A stretch of 64,000 nucleotides of DNA, from positions 248,001-312,000 of the forward strand of contig DJXN01000015.1 in NCBI GenBank assembly GCA_002449765.1, given 5' to 3'. The notes beneath the pieces were generated by a model. The model was not told where the DNA came from and did not search any database. It saw nothing but the letters and a program-made list of their open reading frames with translations. The translations under genes were made by a program, and so were the position numbers. Shown one piece after another: positions 40,366-48,687 of the stretch (positions within the stretch are counted from its first letter, which is position 1; every line of letters begins with the position of its first letter). Origin of the DNA: Fibrobacter sp. UBA7003 (GTDB lineage Bacteria > Fibrobacterota > Fibrobacteria > Fibrobacterales > Fibrobacteraceae).

Positions 40366-42093
40366 TTAGGCGTTTTGCTCGTGTTGCTTGGCGGCGTTTG
40401 CTGCGTCTTTTTCGGGTTGCCAGAGCACCACCCTGTTGCGGCCGCTCTCCTTGCCTTCGTACAGGGCCTTGTCTGCCATCTGGATGCTCTTGTCGGCGCC
40501 GAGGGCTGCGTCGAACTGCGCGACTCCGAGCGTGATGGTCACCTTGATGGAGAGTTTCCCGTATTCGACGGTCATGTTCTCTATTTTCTTGCGGAAGCGT
40601 TCGGCAACGATGGCCGCTCCGGCAAGGTCGGTCTCGGGAAGCAGCGTGAGGAATTCCTCGCCTCCGTAGCGCGCGATGACGTCGTACTTGCGGAGCATCC
40701 CGCGGATGGAGTGCGATACGGCCTTCAGCACTTCGTCGCCACAGGCGTGCCCGTAAGTGTCGTTCACTTCCTTGAAGTGGTCTATGTCGATAAAGATGAA
40801 GCAGAACGACTTGCGTGTCCTCGCCACGCGTCCTATTTCGTTGTCGATGGTTCGCAGCATGTCGCGCCGGTTCGGAAGCCCGGTGAGTTCGTCGGTCCTC
40901 GAAATCAGGTCGAGTTTCTTGTTCGCCTCTTCCAGTTCCTTGGTCCGGGCCTGGACCTCCTGTTCGAGCAGTTCGCGGTGAGCGTTCAGTTCGTGAATTT
41001 GGCGGTTGATGGTCCGGCTCATGTCGTTGAAATGCTTGGTGAGGATGCCGATTTCGTCTTGCCGGTTGCCGAGGTCGATGTCCTCGCTAGAAAGGTCGCC
41101 GTTCGCAATCTTGATGGTGTGGACGATGAGCTTTTTCATCGGGACGGCGAGTGTCCGGTACATCCAGAAGGCGATGAGCAAGATTGCGATGAAGCTTGCG
41201 GCGAGGATGATGAGGCTCGAAAGCCTGATGGATGTCACCTGCGCGTCGATTTCAGCCTTGGGTTGCAGAGAAAGAAGCCCGATGTCGTAGGTGGCGTCAT
41301 AGTGGTATGTCGAAAGGTAGGACTCGCCGTCCTTGAGCCTGAGGAACGTGGCTGTCGGTATCTCGAAGGTCTTCGGGTCGAAAGCCTCGATTCCGAGCTC
41401 CGAAATCTTGTGGTGCCCGTCGAGCCAGGTCTCGAGGTCGGGATGGTAAAGGATTTCGCCCTGGCCGTTGATGGCGACGAAGTAGCCCTTCTTGCCGACC
41501 TTGTTTTCGGCAAGTAGCTTCCAGAGCCTTTGCGCCGAGAAACTGGCGACGAGGCTGCCGTTTCCCTTGGCGGCATCGGCGACGACGGTCGCGAAGGCGC
41601 ACTTGGGCTTCATGTTGTCGGGGTCGCGGTACCAGCGGGACACGTGGATGCGGTGCGGGGTGAGCTTCGAAAGATCGACAGGGTATTTGGCGACGGCGGT
41701 TGCGCCCACCATGGAATTGTCGCTGATGAGGCTGTCCTTGCGGTCGAACAGCGAAACGCGCTCGCCCGAAGTGAACAGCGGCGAGATGTTGTAGCTCTTG
41801 AGGTAGCCGGCCGATACAGTCGGATCCATGCTGCGAATTTCGGATGTCTTTGCGAGCAGCGAAAGCTGGTTGCCGAACTGCAGGAGTTCGTTGTGGACAA
41901 CGGTCGCCATCTGCTGGAGCTGCACGTAGTTTGTCTCGAATGCGCCTGCGAGGGTCGATTGCATTTGCCTGCTCGAGGAGATGTAGGTGCCGCCAGTGAT
42001 GATGAGCACCATCGCAAAAGTCAAGAGCAAGATGCTCTTGAGAATGATACTCTTCGAGAACTTGGTTACTTTCGCTGTCTTCGTCTTGCTCAT
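40366..42093 (-). CDS. Cache-HAMP-GGDEF diguanylate cyclase
   Basis: The 575-residue protein has a membrane span at about 18-38, a periplasmic Cache-type sensor (about 45-280, with Y-F-V-A-I-N-G-Q-G-E-I-L-Y-H-P), a second span at about 290-310, HAMP (about 311-365), a coiled coil, then the GGDEF domain. The active motif is R-Y-G-G-E-E-F (GGEEF at 477-481), and R-K-Y-D forms an RxxD inhibitory site. It should make cyclic-di-GMP in response to a ligand outside. It lies 24 bp downstream of the solute-binding protein gene, in one operon. Confidence 0.93.
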   Translation of the reverse strand: MSKTKTAKVTKFSKSIILKSILLLTFAMVLIITGGTYISSSRQMQSTLAGAFETNYVQLQQMATVVHNELLQFGNQLSLLAKTSEIRSMDPTVSAGYLKSYNISPLFTSGERVSLFDRKDSLISDNSMVGATAVAKYPVDLSKLTPHRIHVSRWYRDPDNMKPKCAFATVVADAAKGNGSLVASFSAQRLWKLLAENKVGKKGYFVAINGQGEILYHPDLETWLDGHHKISELGIEAFDPKTFEIPTATFLRLKDGESYLSTYHYDATYDIGLLSLQPKAEIDAQVTSIRLSSLIILAASFIAILLIAFWMYRTLAVPMKKLIVHTIKIANGDLSSEDIDLGNRQDEIGILTKHFNDMSRTINRQIHELNAHRELLEQEVQARTKELEEANKKLDLISRTDELTGLPNRRDMLRTIDNEIGRVARTRKSFCFIFIDIDHFKEVNDTYGHACGDEVLKAVSHSIRGMLRKYDVIARYGGEEFLTLLPETDLAGAAIVAERFRKKIENMTVEYGKLSIKVTITLGVAQFDAALGADKSIQMADKALYEGKESGRNRVVLWQPEKDAANAAKQHEQNA

Positions 42094-42117
42094 AGGCCTA
42101 ATCCATGCGGAAATCGG

Positions 42118-43617
42118 TTATTGCTTCCTTTTTCGCGTGTACGAGAACAGGAAACTGATGACCAGGACGAAAAAGAAAATGAACACCGTGGGATTGAATC
42201 CGCTTCCGTCTTTCGCGTCGTTCTTTGGGGATACCTGCTTTTTGCCGGCTTGCTTGGCCCTTTTCCAGATTTCCTGGAATTCGGCGAAAGTCATCGTTTT
42301 CGTGGGCGTGTAGCCTAGGCGGTTGTTGATGTTGTCGGTGTAGTCCTTGAATGTCTGGTAGAGCTTTTCCTCGGAGAAGAGGGCGGGAATCTCGAGCAGT
42401 TCCCACACGGCGCTGAACATGGAGACGAGCGCCTGCTCGATGTCGCCCCATTCGGGAATGGCGGTGTAGGTGCGACCGTTTTCGAGGAGGTGGACCAGTT
42501 CGCCGTAGGCTTCGTCGTCGGCCCAGGATTCTAGGACCGTCTTGGATGGGGGCAAAAACCCGATTTGCTTGGTGTAGGCATCGAGGTTTGCGTCATTGGT
42601 GAGGTACAGGAGTAGCTTGAGTGCGTTTGGATTGCTGTTCTTTGCCGGGATGGCGAGGTTCGATCCGCCGACAAAGCTGATGCTTCCGGCAGCTCCCTTC
42701 GGGATGGGGAATACGGTGACGCTGTCCGCTCCGATACGCGCATTCGAAAGGCCTCCCATGGAACCGTTGAACCGTGTCTGCATCACGATTTCGGCGGTGT
42801 TCACGATGAAGGCGAGTTCGCCGTTGTTGAACTGCTGGGCGATTTGAGCCGTGTTGAGTTGCAGTGTTTCGCTAGAGACTAGAGTGTCGAGGATGAAGTT
42901 CAGGTACTTGGCGATACCCTTCAGCGTGGGCTCGGTGAGGATGTTCGCCTGCCACTTGCCGTCGTTGTCTTTGGCGATGAAGTCTCCGCCTTCGCTCCAG
43001 ACCCAGGGCGCGAAGTTGTGCGGAATGTTCCAGTCGCTCTTGCCGGGGAAGGCGTAGCCGCGGACCTTGGCTCCGTCTTCGAGCAGTTCCCTGCCCTGGT
43101 TCACCTTGGCGATCGCCGCAGAAAAGCCTTCGTAGGTGGCGATGTCATCTTTCCCGATGCCGTATTTCTTGAGGATCCGCTTGTTGGCGAGGACGGGGCG
43201 GATGTCGATGAACCAGGGAACGGAATAGATGGTGGTGTCGGCATCGATGTGCGTGGTGCCCCAGCTTGCCGCGACAAACCTGTCGGGCATAATCTTGCCC
43301 AGGTAAGGGTTGAGGGGCTTGATTTCGCCTCGGGAGGCAAAATAGGGAATCCACGAGGTGCCGAGCTGCAGCACGTCGGGCGCGCCCTTGCCTGTCTCGA
43401 GGGTGGATGCGATTCGGTTCCAGGCTTCGCCCCAGTCGAGAACCTGGACTTGGACGGGGATGTGCGTCTCCTCGGTGAACTTGGCGAGCTGCTGTTCCAG
43501 CTTTTCTTGCGGGGAGGCGCCGTTGGGCATGATCCATACCGAGAGTGTGTCGGTGGCAAAAGCGGCGGATGCGGAAAGAGCTGCCGCGATGGCGAGCGTC
43601 CTTGTGAAAAATGACAT
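42118..43617 (-). CDS. Extracellular solute-binding protein with C-terminal membrane anchor
   Basis: The start at 43617 has AAGGAG 6 nt upstream. The 499-residue protein has a signal peptide (cleaved near A-F-A-T at 21) and a family 1 solute-binding fold (sugar type: V-W-I-M-P-N-G at the start, G-K-G-A-P-D-V-L-Q-L-G-T-S-W). It then has a C-terminal membrane span (about 475-492) with basic tail R-K-R-K-Q. No ABC permease or ATPase is nearby. Its partner is the Cache-GGDEF gene, so it may present ligand to that sensor and not to a transporter. Confidence 0.85.
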   Translation of the reverse strand: MSFFTRTLAIAAALSASAAFATDTLSVWIMPNGASPQEKLEQQLAKFTEETHIPVQVQVLDWGEAWNRIASTLETGKGAPDVLQLGTSWIPYFASRGEIKPLNPYLGKIMPDRFVAASWGTTHIDADTTIYSVPWFIDIRPVLANKRILKKYGIGKDDIATYEGFSAAIAKVNQGRELLEDGAKVRGYAFPGKSDWNIPHNFAPWVWSEGGDFIAKDNDGKWQANILTEPTLKGIAKYLNFILDTLVSSETLQLNTAQIAQQFNNGELAFIVNTAEIVMQTRFNGSMGGLSNARIGADSVTVFPIPKGAAGSISFVGGSNLAIPAKNSNPNALKLLLYLTNDANLDAYTKQIGFLPPSKTVLESWADDEAYGELVHLLENGRTYTAIPEWGDIEQALVSMFSAVWELLEIPALFSEEKLYQTFKDYTDNINNRLGYTPTKTMTFAEFQEIWKRAKQAGKKQVSPKNDAKDGSGFNPTVFIFFFVLVISFLFSYTRKRKQ

Positions 43618-43734
43618 AAAAACTCCTTGACTGTACCCCAAAAAGACAAAAAAAGTGATTTTGAATAAAAGTCCTTTTCAAAATAACAAATAATTTGTAT
43701 TTTCCTTGGCAAAAAATTGAAAAAAGGGGAGCAG

Positions 43735-44127
43735 ATGCATGTTGCTTGTGGAATAGCCGTGTCCGGCGAAAATATCCTTATCTGTAAGAGGGTTCAAGGG
43801 GGGCCCTATGCGGGTCGCTGGGAGTTCCCGACTGCGGTTCTCGATGCCGGGGAGACCCTCGAAGAGAGCCTCGAAAGGTCGTTTTTTGAGCGACTTTCGC
43901 TGAATTTGGAAAAATTTGGCTGTTTGGGGGCCTTTGATTCGGTTTGCGCCCGGGGCGTCCGGGTGCACGCCTTTAGGGTAAAATGCCCCGATTTTTCCAT
44001 GGTGCTTTCGGGCTACGATGATGCTAAATGGGTTCATATCAAGAAGTTGGAGCGTTTTCCGCTCATTCCGGACGCTGTGACGCTTGTCAAAGTGTTGCAA
44101 AAAAATATCGTATTTTTCCCGCAATAA
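43735..44127 (+). CDS. MutT-like Nudix protein with a degenerate box
   Basis: The start at 43735 has AAGGGGAG 3 nt upstream. The 130-residue protein has the MutT-like entry (A-C-G-I-A-V-S-G-E-N-I-L-I-C-K-R) and G-R-W-E-F-P. The Nudix box is altered: where the consensus has R-E-U-x-E-E-x-G, this has R-S-F-F-E-R-L-S, so two of three metal-binding Glu and the Gly are gone, and the first Gly is Ala. Activity is doubtful or changed. Confidence 0.8.
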   Translation: MHVACGIAVSGENILICKRVQGGPYAGRWEFPTAVLDAGETLEESLERSFFERLSLNLEKFGCLGAFDSVCARGVRVHAFRVKCPDFSMVLSGYDDAKWVHIKKLERFPLIPDAVTLVKVLQKNIVFFPQ

Positions 44128-44141
44128 GATGTTTTTTTAGT

Positions 44142-44149
44142 TATATTTT
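44142..44149 (+). promoter_or_regulatory. Promoter box TATATTTT
   Basis: Upstream of the DUF3332 gene; leader of about 45 nt with AAGGAG before the ATG. Confidence 0.5.
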
Positions 44150-44197
44150 CCCATAGTCGTAAAAAACGATGAACTCAATCCTTAAGGAGTAAATAAA

Positions 44198-44635
44198 ATG
44201 AAAAAAGGTATCGCTACCCTCATTTGCGCAAGCCTCATCACCCTCACCGGCTGCTATGGCAGCAACGCTTGCTTCGAAAAGCTTCACAAGTGGAACGGCA
44301 CGCTTGGTAACAAGTGGCTCAATTCCATCGTTCACTTCATCCTCAACATCTTCGGTGTTTACTGGATTTGCTTGGGCCTCATCGACGGCCTCGTCCTCAA
44401 CACTGTCGAATTCTGGACTGGCTCCAACCCGCTCGCTGCTGGTGACTCCTACTTCGAGCAGGATGCTCAGGGCAACTCCATCGCCGCTGTGAAGAACGCC
44501 GATGGCACGATGTCTGTCGAAGTGACCACCGCTGCTGGCGAAAAGGCTAACCTCACGCTCCAGCGCGACGAAAACGTCGTCCGCGCTCTCGACGCTGAAG
44601 GCAACCTCGTTGCTCAGTACGACATCGAAAAGTAA
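44198..44635 (+). CDS. DUF3332 lipoprotein
   Basis: The 145-residue protein has lipobox LTGC (Cys19), followed by Y-G-S-N-A-C-F-E-K-L-H-K-W-N, two hydrophobic helices (about 44-70) and a beta-rich C-terminal half with T-x-x-G-E-K-A-N-L-T-L. This matches the DUF3332 family of unknown role. Codon use is strongly biased to C-ending codons, suggesting high expression. Confidence 0.85.
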   Translation: MKKGIATLICASLITLTGCYGSNACFEKLHKWNGTLGNKWLNSIVHFILNIFGVYWICLGLIDGLVLNTVEFWTGSNPLAAGDSYFEQDAQGNSIAAVKNADGTMSVEVTTAAGEKANLTLQRDENVVRALDAEGNLVAQYDIEK

Positions 44636-44657
44636 TTCTACTTTGAAAATGTTTCGG

Positions 44658-44692
44658 AATCCCTGCCTTTTGCGGCGGGGATTTCTTTTTTT
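44658..44692 (+). terminator. Terminator after the DUF3332 gene
   Basis: Stem AATCCCTGCC/GGCGGGGATT with a short loop is followed by TTCTTTTTTTC. Confidence 0.75.
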
Positions 44693-44766
44693 CTATGGAA
44701 TTGCCGAAAAACTTTGTTTACGGGCGTTTTTTTTTAGAAAAATCGAAAAAATCCGAAATTTTAATG

Positions 44767-44774
44767 TATTTTGG
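44767..44774 (+). promoter_or_regulatory. Promoter box TATTTTGG
   Basis: A TAnnTTTG-like box ends 4 nt before the ATG at 44779, start of the TPR-kinase-activator operon. Confidence 0.5.
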
Positions 44775-44778
44775 GGGT

Positions 44779-45486
44779 ATGACAGGGCGTTTTCTACAGT
44801 TGGGACGTCTGATTGCGGTATTGGCTATCGCAGTCTGTTTTTGTGCATGCGTCGAAGATGACGTGAAGCGCGGGAATGAGGCGCTCCGCATCGGCGACTA
44901 TGACCGTGCCGTCCTGAACTTTTCGAAGGCGCTCGACGTGCAACCCGCCGACCGCGATGCCCGCTACGGCCTGGCCCTTGCGTACTACGCTATCGCCGAG
45001 GACAAGGAGAGGCTCAAGGGATCGACCCGCGACCTCTGGGAACGTGCCGTAAAGGAATTCCGCATCCTTTCGAATGTCGATAGCAGCGGTCGCATTGACG
45101 CCGCTTACTCGACGGGGCTCTTCTACCTTGCCCGTGCGACCCTTGCCGAGGATTCCCGCACGAACGTGCTGCCGCTGTTGGACCATTCCATCCTGCTCGA
45201 TACGGCGAACTACTTCAGCTATAACCTCAAGGCTCTAATCCTTGCAAACCAGGGCCGTGTGGAGGAAGCCAAAAAGATTTACGTTTACATCGTGACGAAG
45301 GAACCGAAATTCGCGTCTGCGTACCTGAACCTCGGAAATCTCTACTGGGAAGAGCACGATGTGGAATCGGCCTGGGATATCTGGTCGATGGGGCACGAGG
45401 CCCTGCCTAAGGATGCCGCTCTTGCACGCTGGACGCGTGTCGCCGAGGATTCCCTCAAGGCCATGGTCCAATCCGGGGAACTATGA
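44779..45486 (+). CDS. TPR-repeat lipoprotein
   Basis: The start at 44779 fits both the promoter box and the lipoprotein signal (FCAC, Cys24). The 235-residue protein has TPR units: G-N-E-A-L-R-I-G-D-Y-D-R-A-V-L-N-F-S-K-A-L at the front, A-L-I-L-A-N-Q-G-R-V-E-E-A-K-K-I and A-Y-L-N-L-G-N-L-Y-W near the end. It overlaps the kinase gene by 4 bp. It may sense or hold envelope partners for the kinase. Confidence 0.85.
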   Translation: MTGRFLQLGRLIAVLAIAVCFCACVEDDVKRGNEALRIGDYDRAVLNFSKALDVQPADRDARYGLALAYYAIAEDKERLKGSTRDLWERAVKEFRILSNVDSSGRIDAAYSTGLFYLARATLAEDSRTNVLPLLDHSILLDTANYFSYNLKALILANQGRVEEAKKIYVYIVTKEPKFASAYLNLGNLYWEEHDVESAWDIWSMGHEALPKDAALARWTRVAEDSLKAMVQSGEL

Positions 45487-46610
45487 GCGTACTCGACGAT
45501 GCTTGCGGATGCACCCTCCTGCACGAAGGCGGCGAGGCCCGGATTTACAAGTTTAATTCCGGCGGACGTTCTTTTGTCCTGAAGTGGTATGCGGAAGGCG
45601 TCCGCATCGACAGTCGCTCGGTCGAAGTCCTGCTGCGTGGCCGTTTCCCCGGTGCCTACAGGATTTTTGAATCGGGGGTGCGCGATGGCCGGGCCTACCT
45701 GGTCTACGAATTTATCGAAGGCGCGGAATCGGATACCGTCGCGCCGCTGCCGCCTGCGGTCGCGCTCTATTCCTTGCGGAAGGTGACGCGGACCCTTTCG
45801 GACCTTGCAAGGCAGGGTGTCCATCATGGCGACCTGAACCCCTCGAACGTGATTTTCGGTCGCGACGGCGAACCCGTCGTTATCGACTGCGGAATAGTCG
45901 GTCCCGGTGCTCCCGCCTTTGCCGCTCCGGAACGCTTTCAGGGGAAGCCCGCCACGGAAAAGAGCGACCTCTACAGCCTGGGCATGCTCCTGTATTGCTG
46001 GCTCGCGGGGGAACCGCTGCTTTCGGCGGAAAAATTCGACGCGTATGCGGCTGCCGCGAATTCTGCGGATGGTCTCGACCCGACGACTTTGCTTTATGCG
46101 AAGGGCGTGGGCGCAGAAACATTAGCGAGGCTCGAACCTCTGTGGAAGGGACTGCTCCGTTCTAGTCCCGAAGACCGCGTGGAAGATTTCGACGAACTCG
46201 ACGAACTGCTCGAAATCGCCTTCGATGCCGAATGCGGCGGTGAAGTTGTTTGGAATTCTACCCGCAAGGCGTTCTTGGCTTCGGTCGAATCAAAAATCGG
46301 AACGAATTGTTGCAATAGAGGTGAAACGAGCGATTTGCCTGTAGCGTTTGCCGTGACCAAACGCACAGGGCGTCGGCGAGTTGCGCTGCTTCTTGCTGCG
46401 ATTGTTCTTATATTGTCTGTAATGGCTCTATTCTTGCTGCTGTTGCCTGCGGGTAATTCCGTAGACGAAACGGGCAAGCGGATGCTTGAAAAGTCGAGGG
46501 CTCTTGAGACCGAGGTTCCGGAAGCGGAATCCCCGGAACCTTTCGAAAAGATGCCCGAGGCTGTCCTGGAATCCTTGCCGGTTCCGGGAACGAATGACGG
46601 CGAAGAATAA
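45483..46610 (+). CDS. Transmembrane Ser/Thr protein kinase-like protein
   Basis: The 375-residue protein has a compact kinase domain (1-about 250): a Gly-poor loop E-G-G-E-A-R-I-Y, V-L-K (Lys34), catalytic H-G-D-L-N-P-S-N (Asp117, Asn122), D-C-G for DFG (Asp135), A-A-P-E and S-D-L-Y-S-L-G. Lys, Asp, Asn and Asp are all kept, so activity is likely; the HRD Arg is Gly (non-RD type). One membrane span is at about 300-322, then an acidic 50-residue outside tail. Coupled to the TPR lipoprotein and 7 bp before the sigma-54 activator gene. Confidence 0.88.
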   Translation: MSVLDDACGCTLLHEGGEARIYKFNSGGRSFVLKWYAEGVRIDSRSVEVLLRGRFPGAYRIFESGVRDGRAYLVYEFIEGAESDTVAPLPPAVALYSLRKVTRTLSDLARQGVHHGDLNPSNVIFGRDGEPVVIDCGIVGPGAPAFAAPERFQGKPATEKSDLYSLGMLLYCWLAGEPLLSAEKFDAYAAAANSADGLDPTTLLYAKGVGAETLARLEPLWKGLLRSSPEDRVEDFDELDELLEIAFDAECGGEVVWNSTRKAFLASVESKIGTNCCNRGETSDLPVAFAVTKRTGRRRVALLLAAIVLILSVMALFLLLLPAGNSVDETGKRMLEKSRALETEVPEAESPEPFEKMPEAVLESLPVPGTNDGEE

Positions 46611-46617
46611 GGAAAGG

Positions 46618-48078
46618 ATGTTTATGAAATCGGAATCGATGCTTGCAACAGAGAAAATGCTGGATGTGGTGAAGACGCTTCTCGACGAGGACAAGCCGGA
46701 AGAGCTCTTCCCGAAGATACTTTCGGTCGCGAAGGGTGTGCTGCATGCGGATGCCGGTGTCCTTGATATCGCCGGCGATTCTCCGCTCCACTTCTCGAAT
46801 CCGGAACAGGTATCCATTTCTATCTCGGCGGTGAAACAGGCCAAAAGCGAAGGCAAGGCGGTGGTGTGGAACCAGCTCGACGACGATGGGGCGGACCTCT
46901 CGAAGTCGATTGTGCAAAACCAGCTCACGAGTATCATGGTGTCGCCTTTCCGCACTCCCGATAGCGAATCGGGCTACCTCTACTTGCAGCGCGCCGCCCG
47001 CAAGGAACCCTTTACCGATGAAGACAGCGAACTGTTTGATTCGTTTGTCGCTGTCTGTGAAAAGTTTGCGTTTGCGGCCTACGACCGCCTGCGCGACAAG
47101 GAATCCCTGGACGTTTTGAAGAACGTTGTCCGCAAGGATGGAATCGTGTATTCGAGCCCGGCGATGTCCGAACTTGTCGCCTTGGCCGAAAAGCTCGCAC
47201 CGCTCCCGCTCCCGGTGATTATCCGTGGCGAGACGGGCACGGGCAAGGAAGTTTTCGCGAGGTTCATCCACAGGCAGAGCCCGCGCGCCGAACGCCCGTT
47301 CATTGCGGTGAATTGCGGCGCCATCCCGGAACACCTGATCGAATCGCTCCTGTTTGGGCATGCGAAGGGCTCGTTCACGGGTGCCATCGATTCTCGCAAG
47401 GGCTTTTTCGAGGAAGCCGACGGCGGCACCATATTCCTCGACGAAATCGGCGACCTGCCGCTGAACATGCAGGTGAAACTGTTGCGCGTGCTGCAGGAAA
47501 AGCATATCACGCGCGTGGGCGATAACCGCGAAATCCCGGTGAACGTGCGCGTCATCTCCGCGACACATGTGGACCTGGAAGAGGCCGTGCGCGAAAAGAA
47601 GTTCCGCGAGGACCTCTACTTCCGTATCCAGGTGATGCCCCTCTCGATTCCGCCCCTGCGTGAACGCGGACAGGACGTGGTTCTCCTGGCCGAAGAATTT
47701 ATTCGCAGGTATGGCGCTGAATACGGTCGCGGAAAGTTCAAGCTAAGCCGCAATTCCGAGAAGGCGCTGCTCGGCTACCATTGGCCGGGAAACGTCCGCG
47801 AACTCGAGAACCGCATCCAGAAGGCGCTTGTCCAGGCGGTCCACGGGGTCATCCAGCCCAAGGATCTGGGACTCGACGACCTGCAGGAGCAGACGAAGGA
47901 AAGTCCCCGCACGCTCAAGGAAGCCCGCGAGGCCGTGGAACGCGACGTCATTTCTAGGGCCCTGCGGGACAGCAACGCGAACCTCACGCTGGCGGCCACG
48001 ATCCTCGGGATTGACCGCAAGGTGCTTCGCGAGGTGATGGAGCGCCTGGGTATCAAGAAAGAGGATTTCCGGAACTGA
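46618..48078 (+). CDS. GAF-AAA+-Fis sigma-54 activator
   Basis: The start at 46618 follows AAGGAAAGG. The 486-residue protein has a GAF domain (about 11-160), a sigma-54 interaction AAA+ domain with G-E-T-G-T-G-K-E (204-211), the sigma-54 contact loop G-S-F-T-G-A (251-256, Ser for the usual Ala), Walker B I-F-L-D-E-I-G-D and R-E-D-L-Y-F-R, then a Fis-type helix-turn-helix (about 440-480). No receiver domain is present, so control must come through GAF or the linked kinase. A perfect sigma-54 promoter lies 139 bp downstream. Confidence 0.95.
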   Translation: MFMKSESMLATEKMLDVVKTLLDEDKPEELFPKILSVAKGVLHADAGVLDIAGDSPLHFSNPEQVSISISAVKQAKSEGKAVVWNQLDDDGADLSKSIVQNQLTSIMVSPFRTPDSESGYLYLQRAARKEPFTDEDSELFDSFVAVCEKFAFAAYDRLRDKESLDVLKNVVRKDGIVYSSPAMSELVALAEKLAPLPLPVIIRGETGTGKEVFARFIHRQSPRAERPFIAVNCGAIPEHLIESLLFGHAKGSFTGAIDSRKGFFEEADGGTIFLDEIGDLPLNMQVKLLRVLQEKHITRVGDNREIPVNVRVISATHVDLEEAVREKKFREDLYFRIQVMPLSIPPLRERGQDVVLLAEEFIRRYGAEYGRGKFKLSRNSEKALLGYHWPGNVRELENRIQKALVQAVHGVIQPKDLGLDDLQEQTKESPRTLKEAREAVERDVISRALRDSNANLTLAATILGIDRKVLREVMERLGIKKEDFRN

Positions 48079-48216
48079 TGCGTAATTTGGAAAAACGGGA
48101 CTTTTGAACCCGGTGGGACAATGGGTATCAATTTTTACTTTGCTTTTGGATGCATTTTATCTATATTATTGACGATAGGTGGCTAAAAAACCTAGAAAGA
48201 AAGCCTAAAGGGATGT

Positions 48217-48232
48217 TGGCACGGTTTTTGCA
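48217..48232 (+). promoter_or_regulatory. Sigma-54 promoter
   Basis: TGGCACG-GTTT-TTGCA is a full match to the sigma-54 consensus (TGGCACG-N4-TTGCW). With GC at -13/-12 (48230-48231) the start of transcription is at about 48243, one base before the ATG at 48244. It follows the activator gene and drives the secreted/barrel gene pair. Confidence 0.88.
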
Positions 48233-48243
48233 GTAGGAAGAGT

Positions 48244-48687
48244 ATGAAACGCTTGACTTTCATATCAATGGTTCTCATCGCGGCGGCGCTCTCGTTCGCC
48301 CGTGATGGCCTTGCTGCTCCGGAGTCCAGCATTCCGACCCCTGCCGAAAAGACGGAAGTTTCGCAAGGAACCCCGGATTTGGGCGCTAAGGAAAGTGCAG
48401 ACTGGCAAAAGCTACGTGCAGAAAGAAAGCAGGCGAGGGAACAGATCCTCTCCAGGTTGAGGGAAAGTTCCAACGTCGAGAAGCAGGATATACGTCAGAA
48501 GGTTTCGAAAAATCGGAACGAAGAGTCTCACTTCGAAGGGAAAAAGCATCAAAAAGAGCCTCGCGAGCGTCGTCCGGAGGCTGAACGTCCGGAACGCGCT
48601 GATTCTCCCGAAATGAATCCGATGCGGGGCAATCCCGGCTTCATGCCATTTCCTTGGTGGGGCTGGGGTCCGATGCCTCCGAAATGA
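48244..48687 (+). CDS. Secreted charged protein, unknown function
   Basis: The 147-residue protein has a signal peptide (MKRLTFIS, core, about 20-25). The mature part is highly charged (Arg, Glu, Lys) and predicted helical at 55-85, then Pro/Arg-rich, and ends in P-W-W-G-W-G-P-M-P-P-K. No family was recognised. First gene under the sigma-54 promoter; overlaps the barrel gene by 4 bp. Confidence 0.75.
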   Translation: MKRLTFISMVLIAAALSFARDGLAAPESSIPTPAEKTEVSQGTPDLGAKESADWQKLRAERKQAREQILSRLRESSNVEKQDIRQKVSKNRNEESHFEGKKHQKEPRERRPEAERPERADSPEMNPMRGNPGFMPFPWWGWGPMPPK

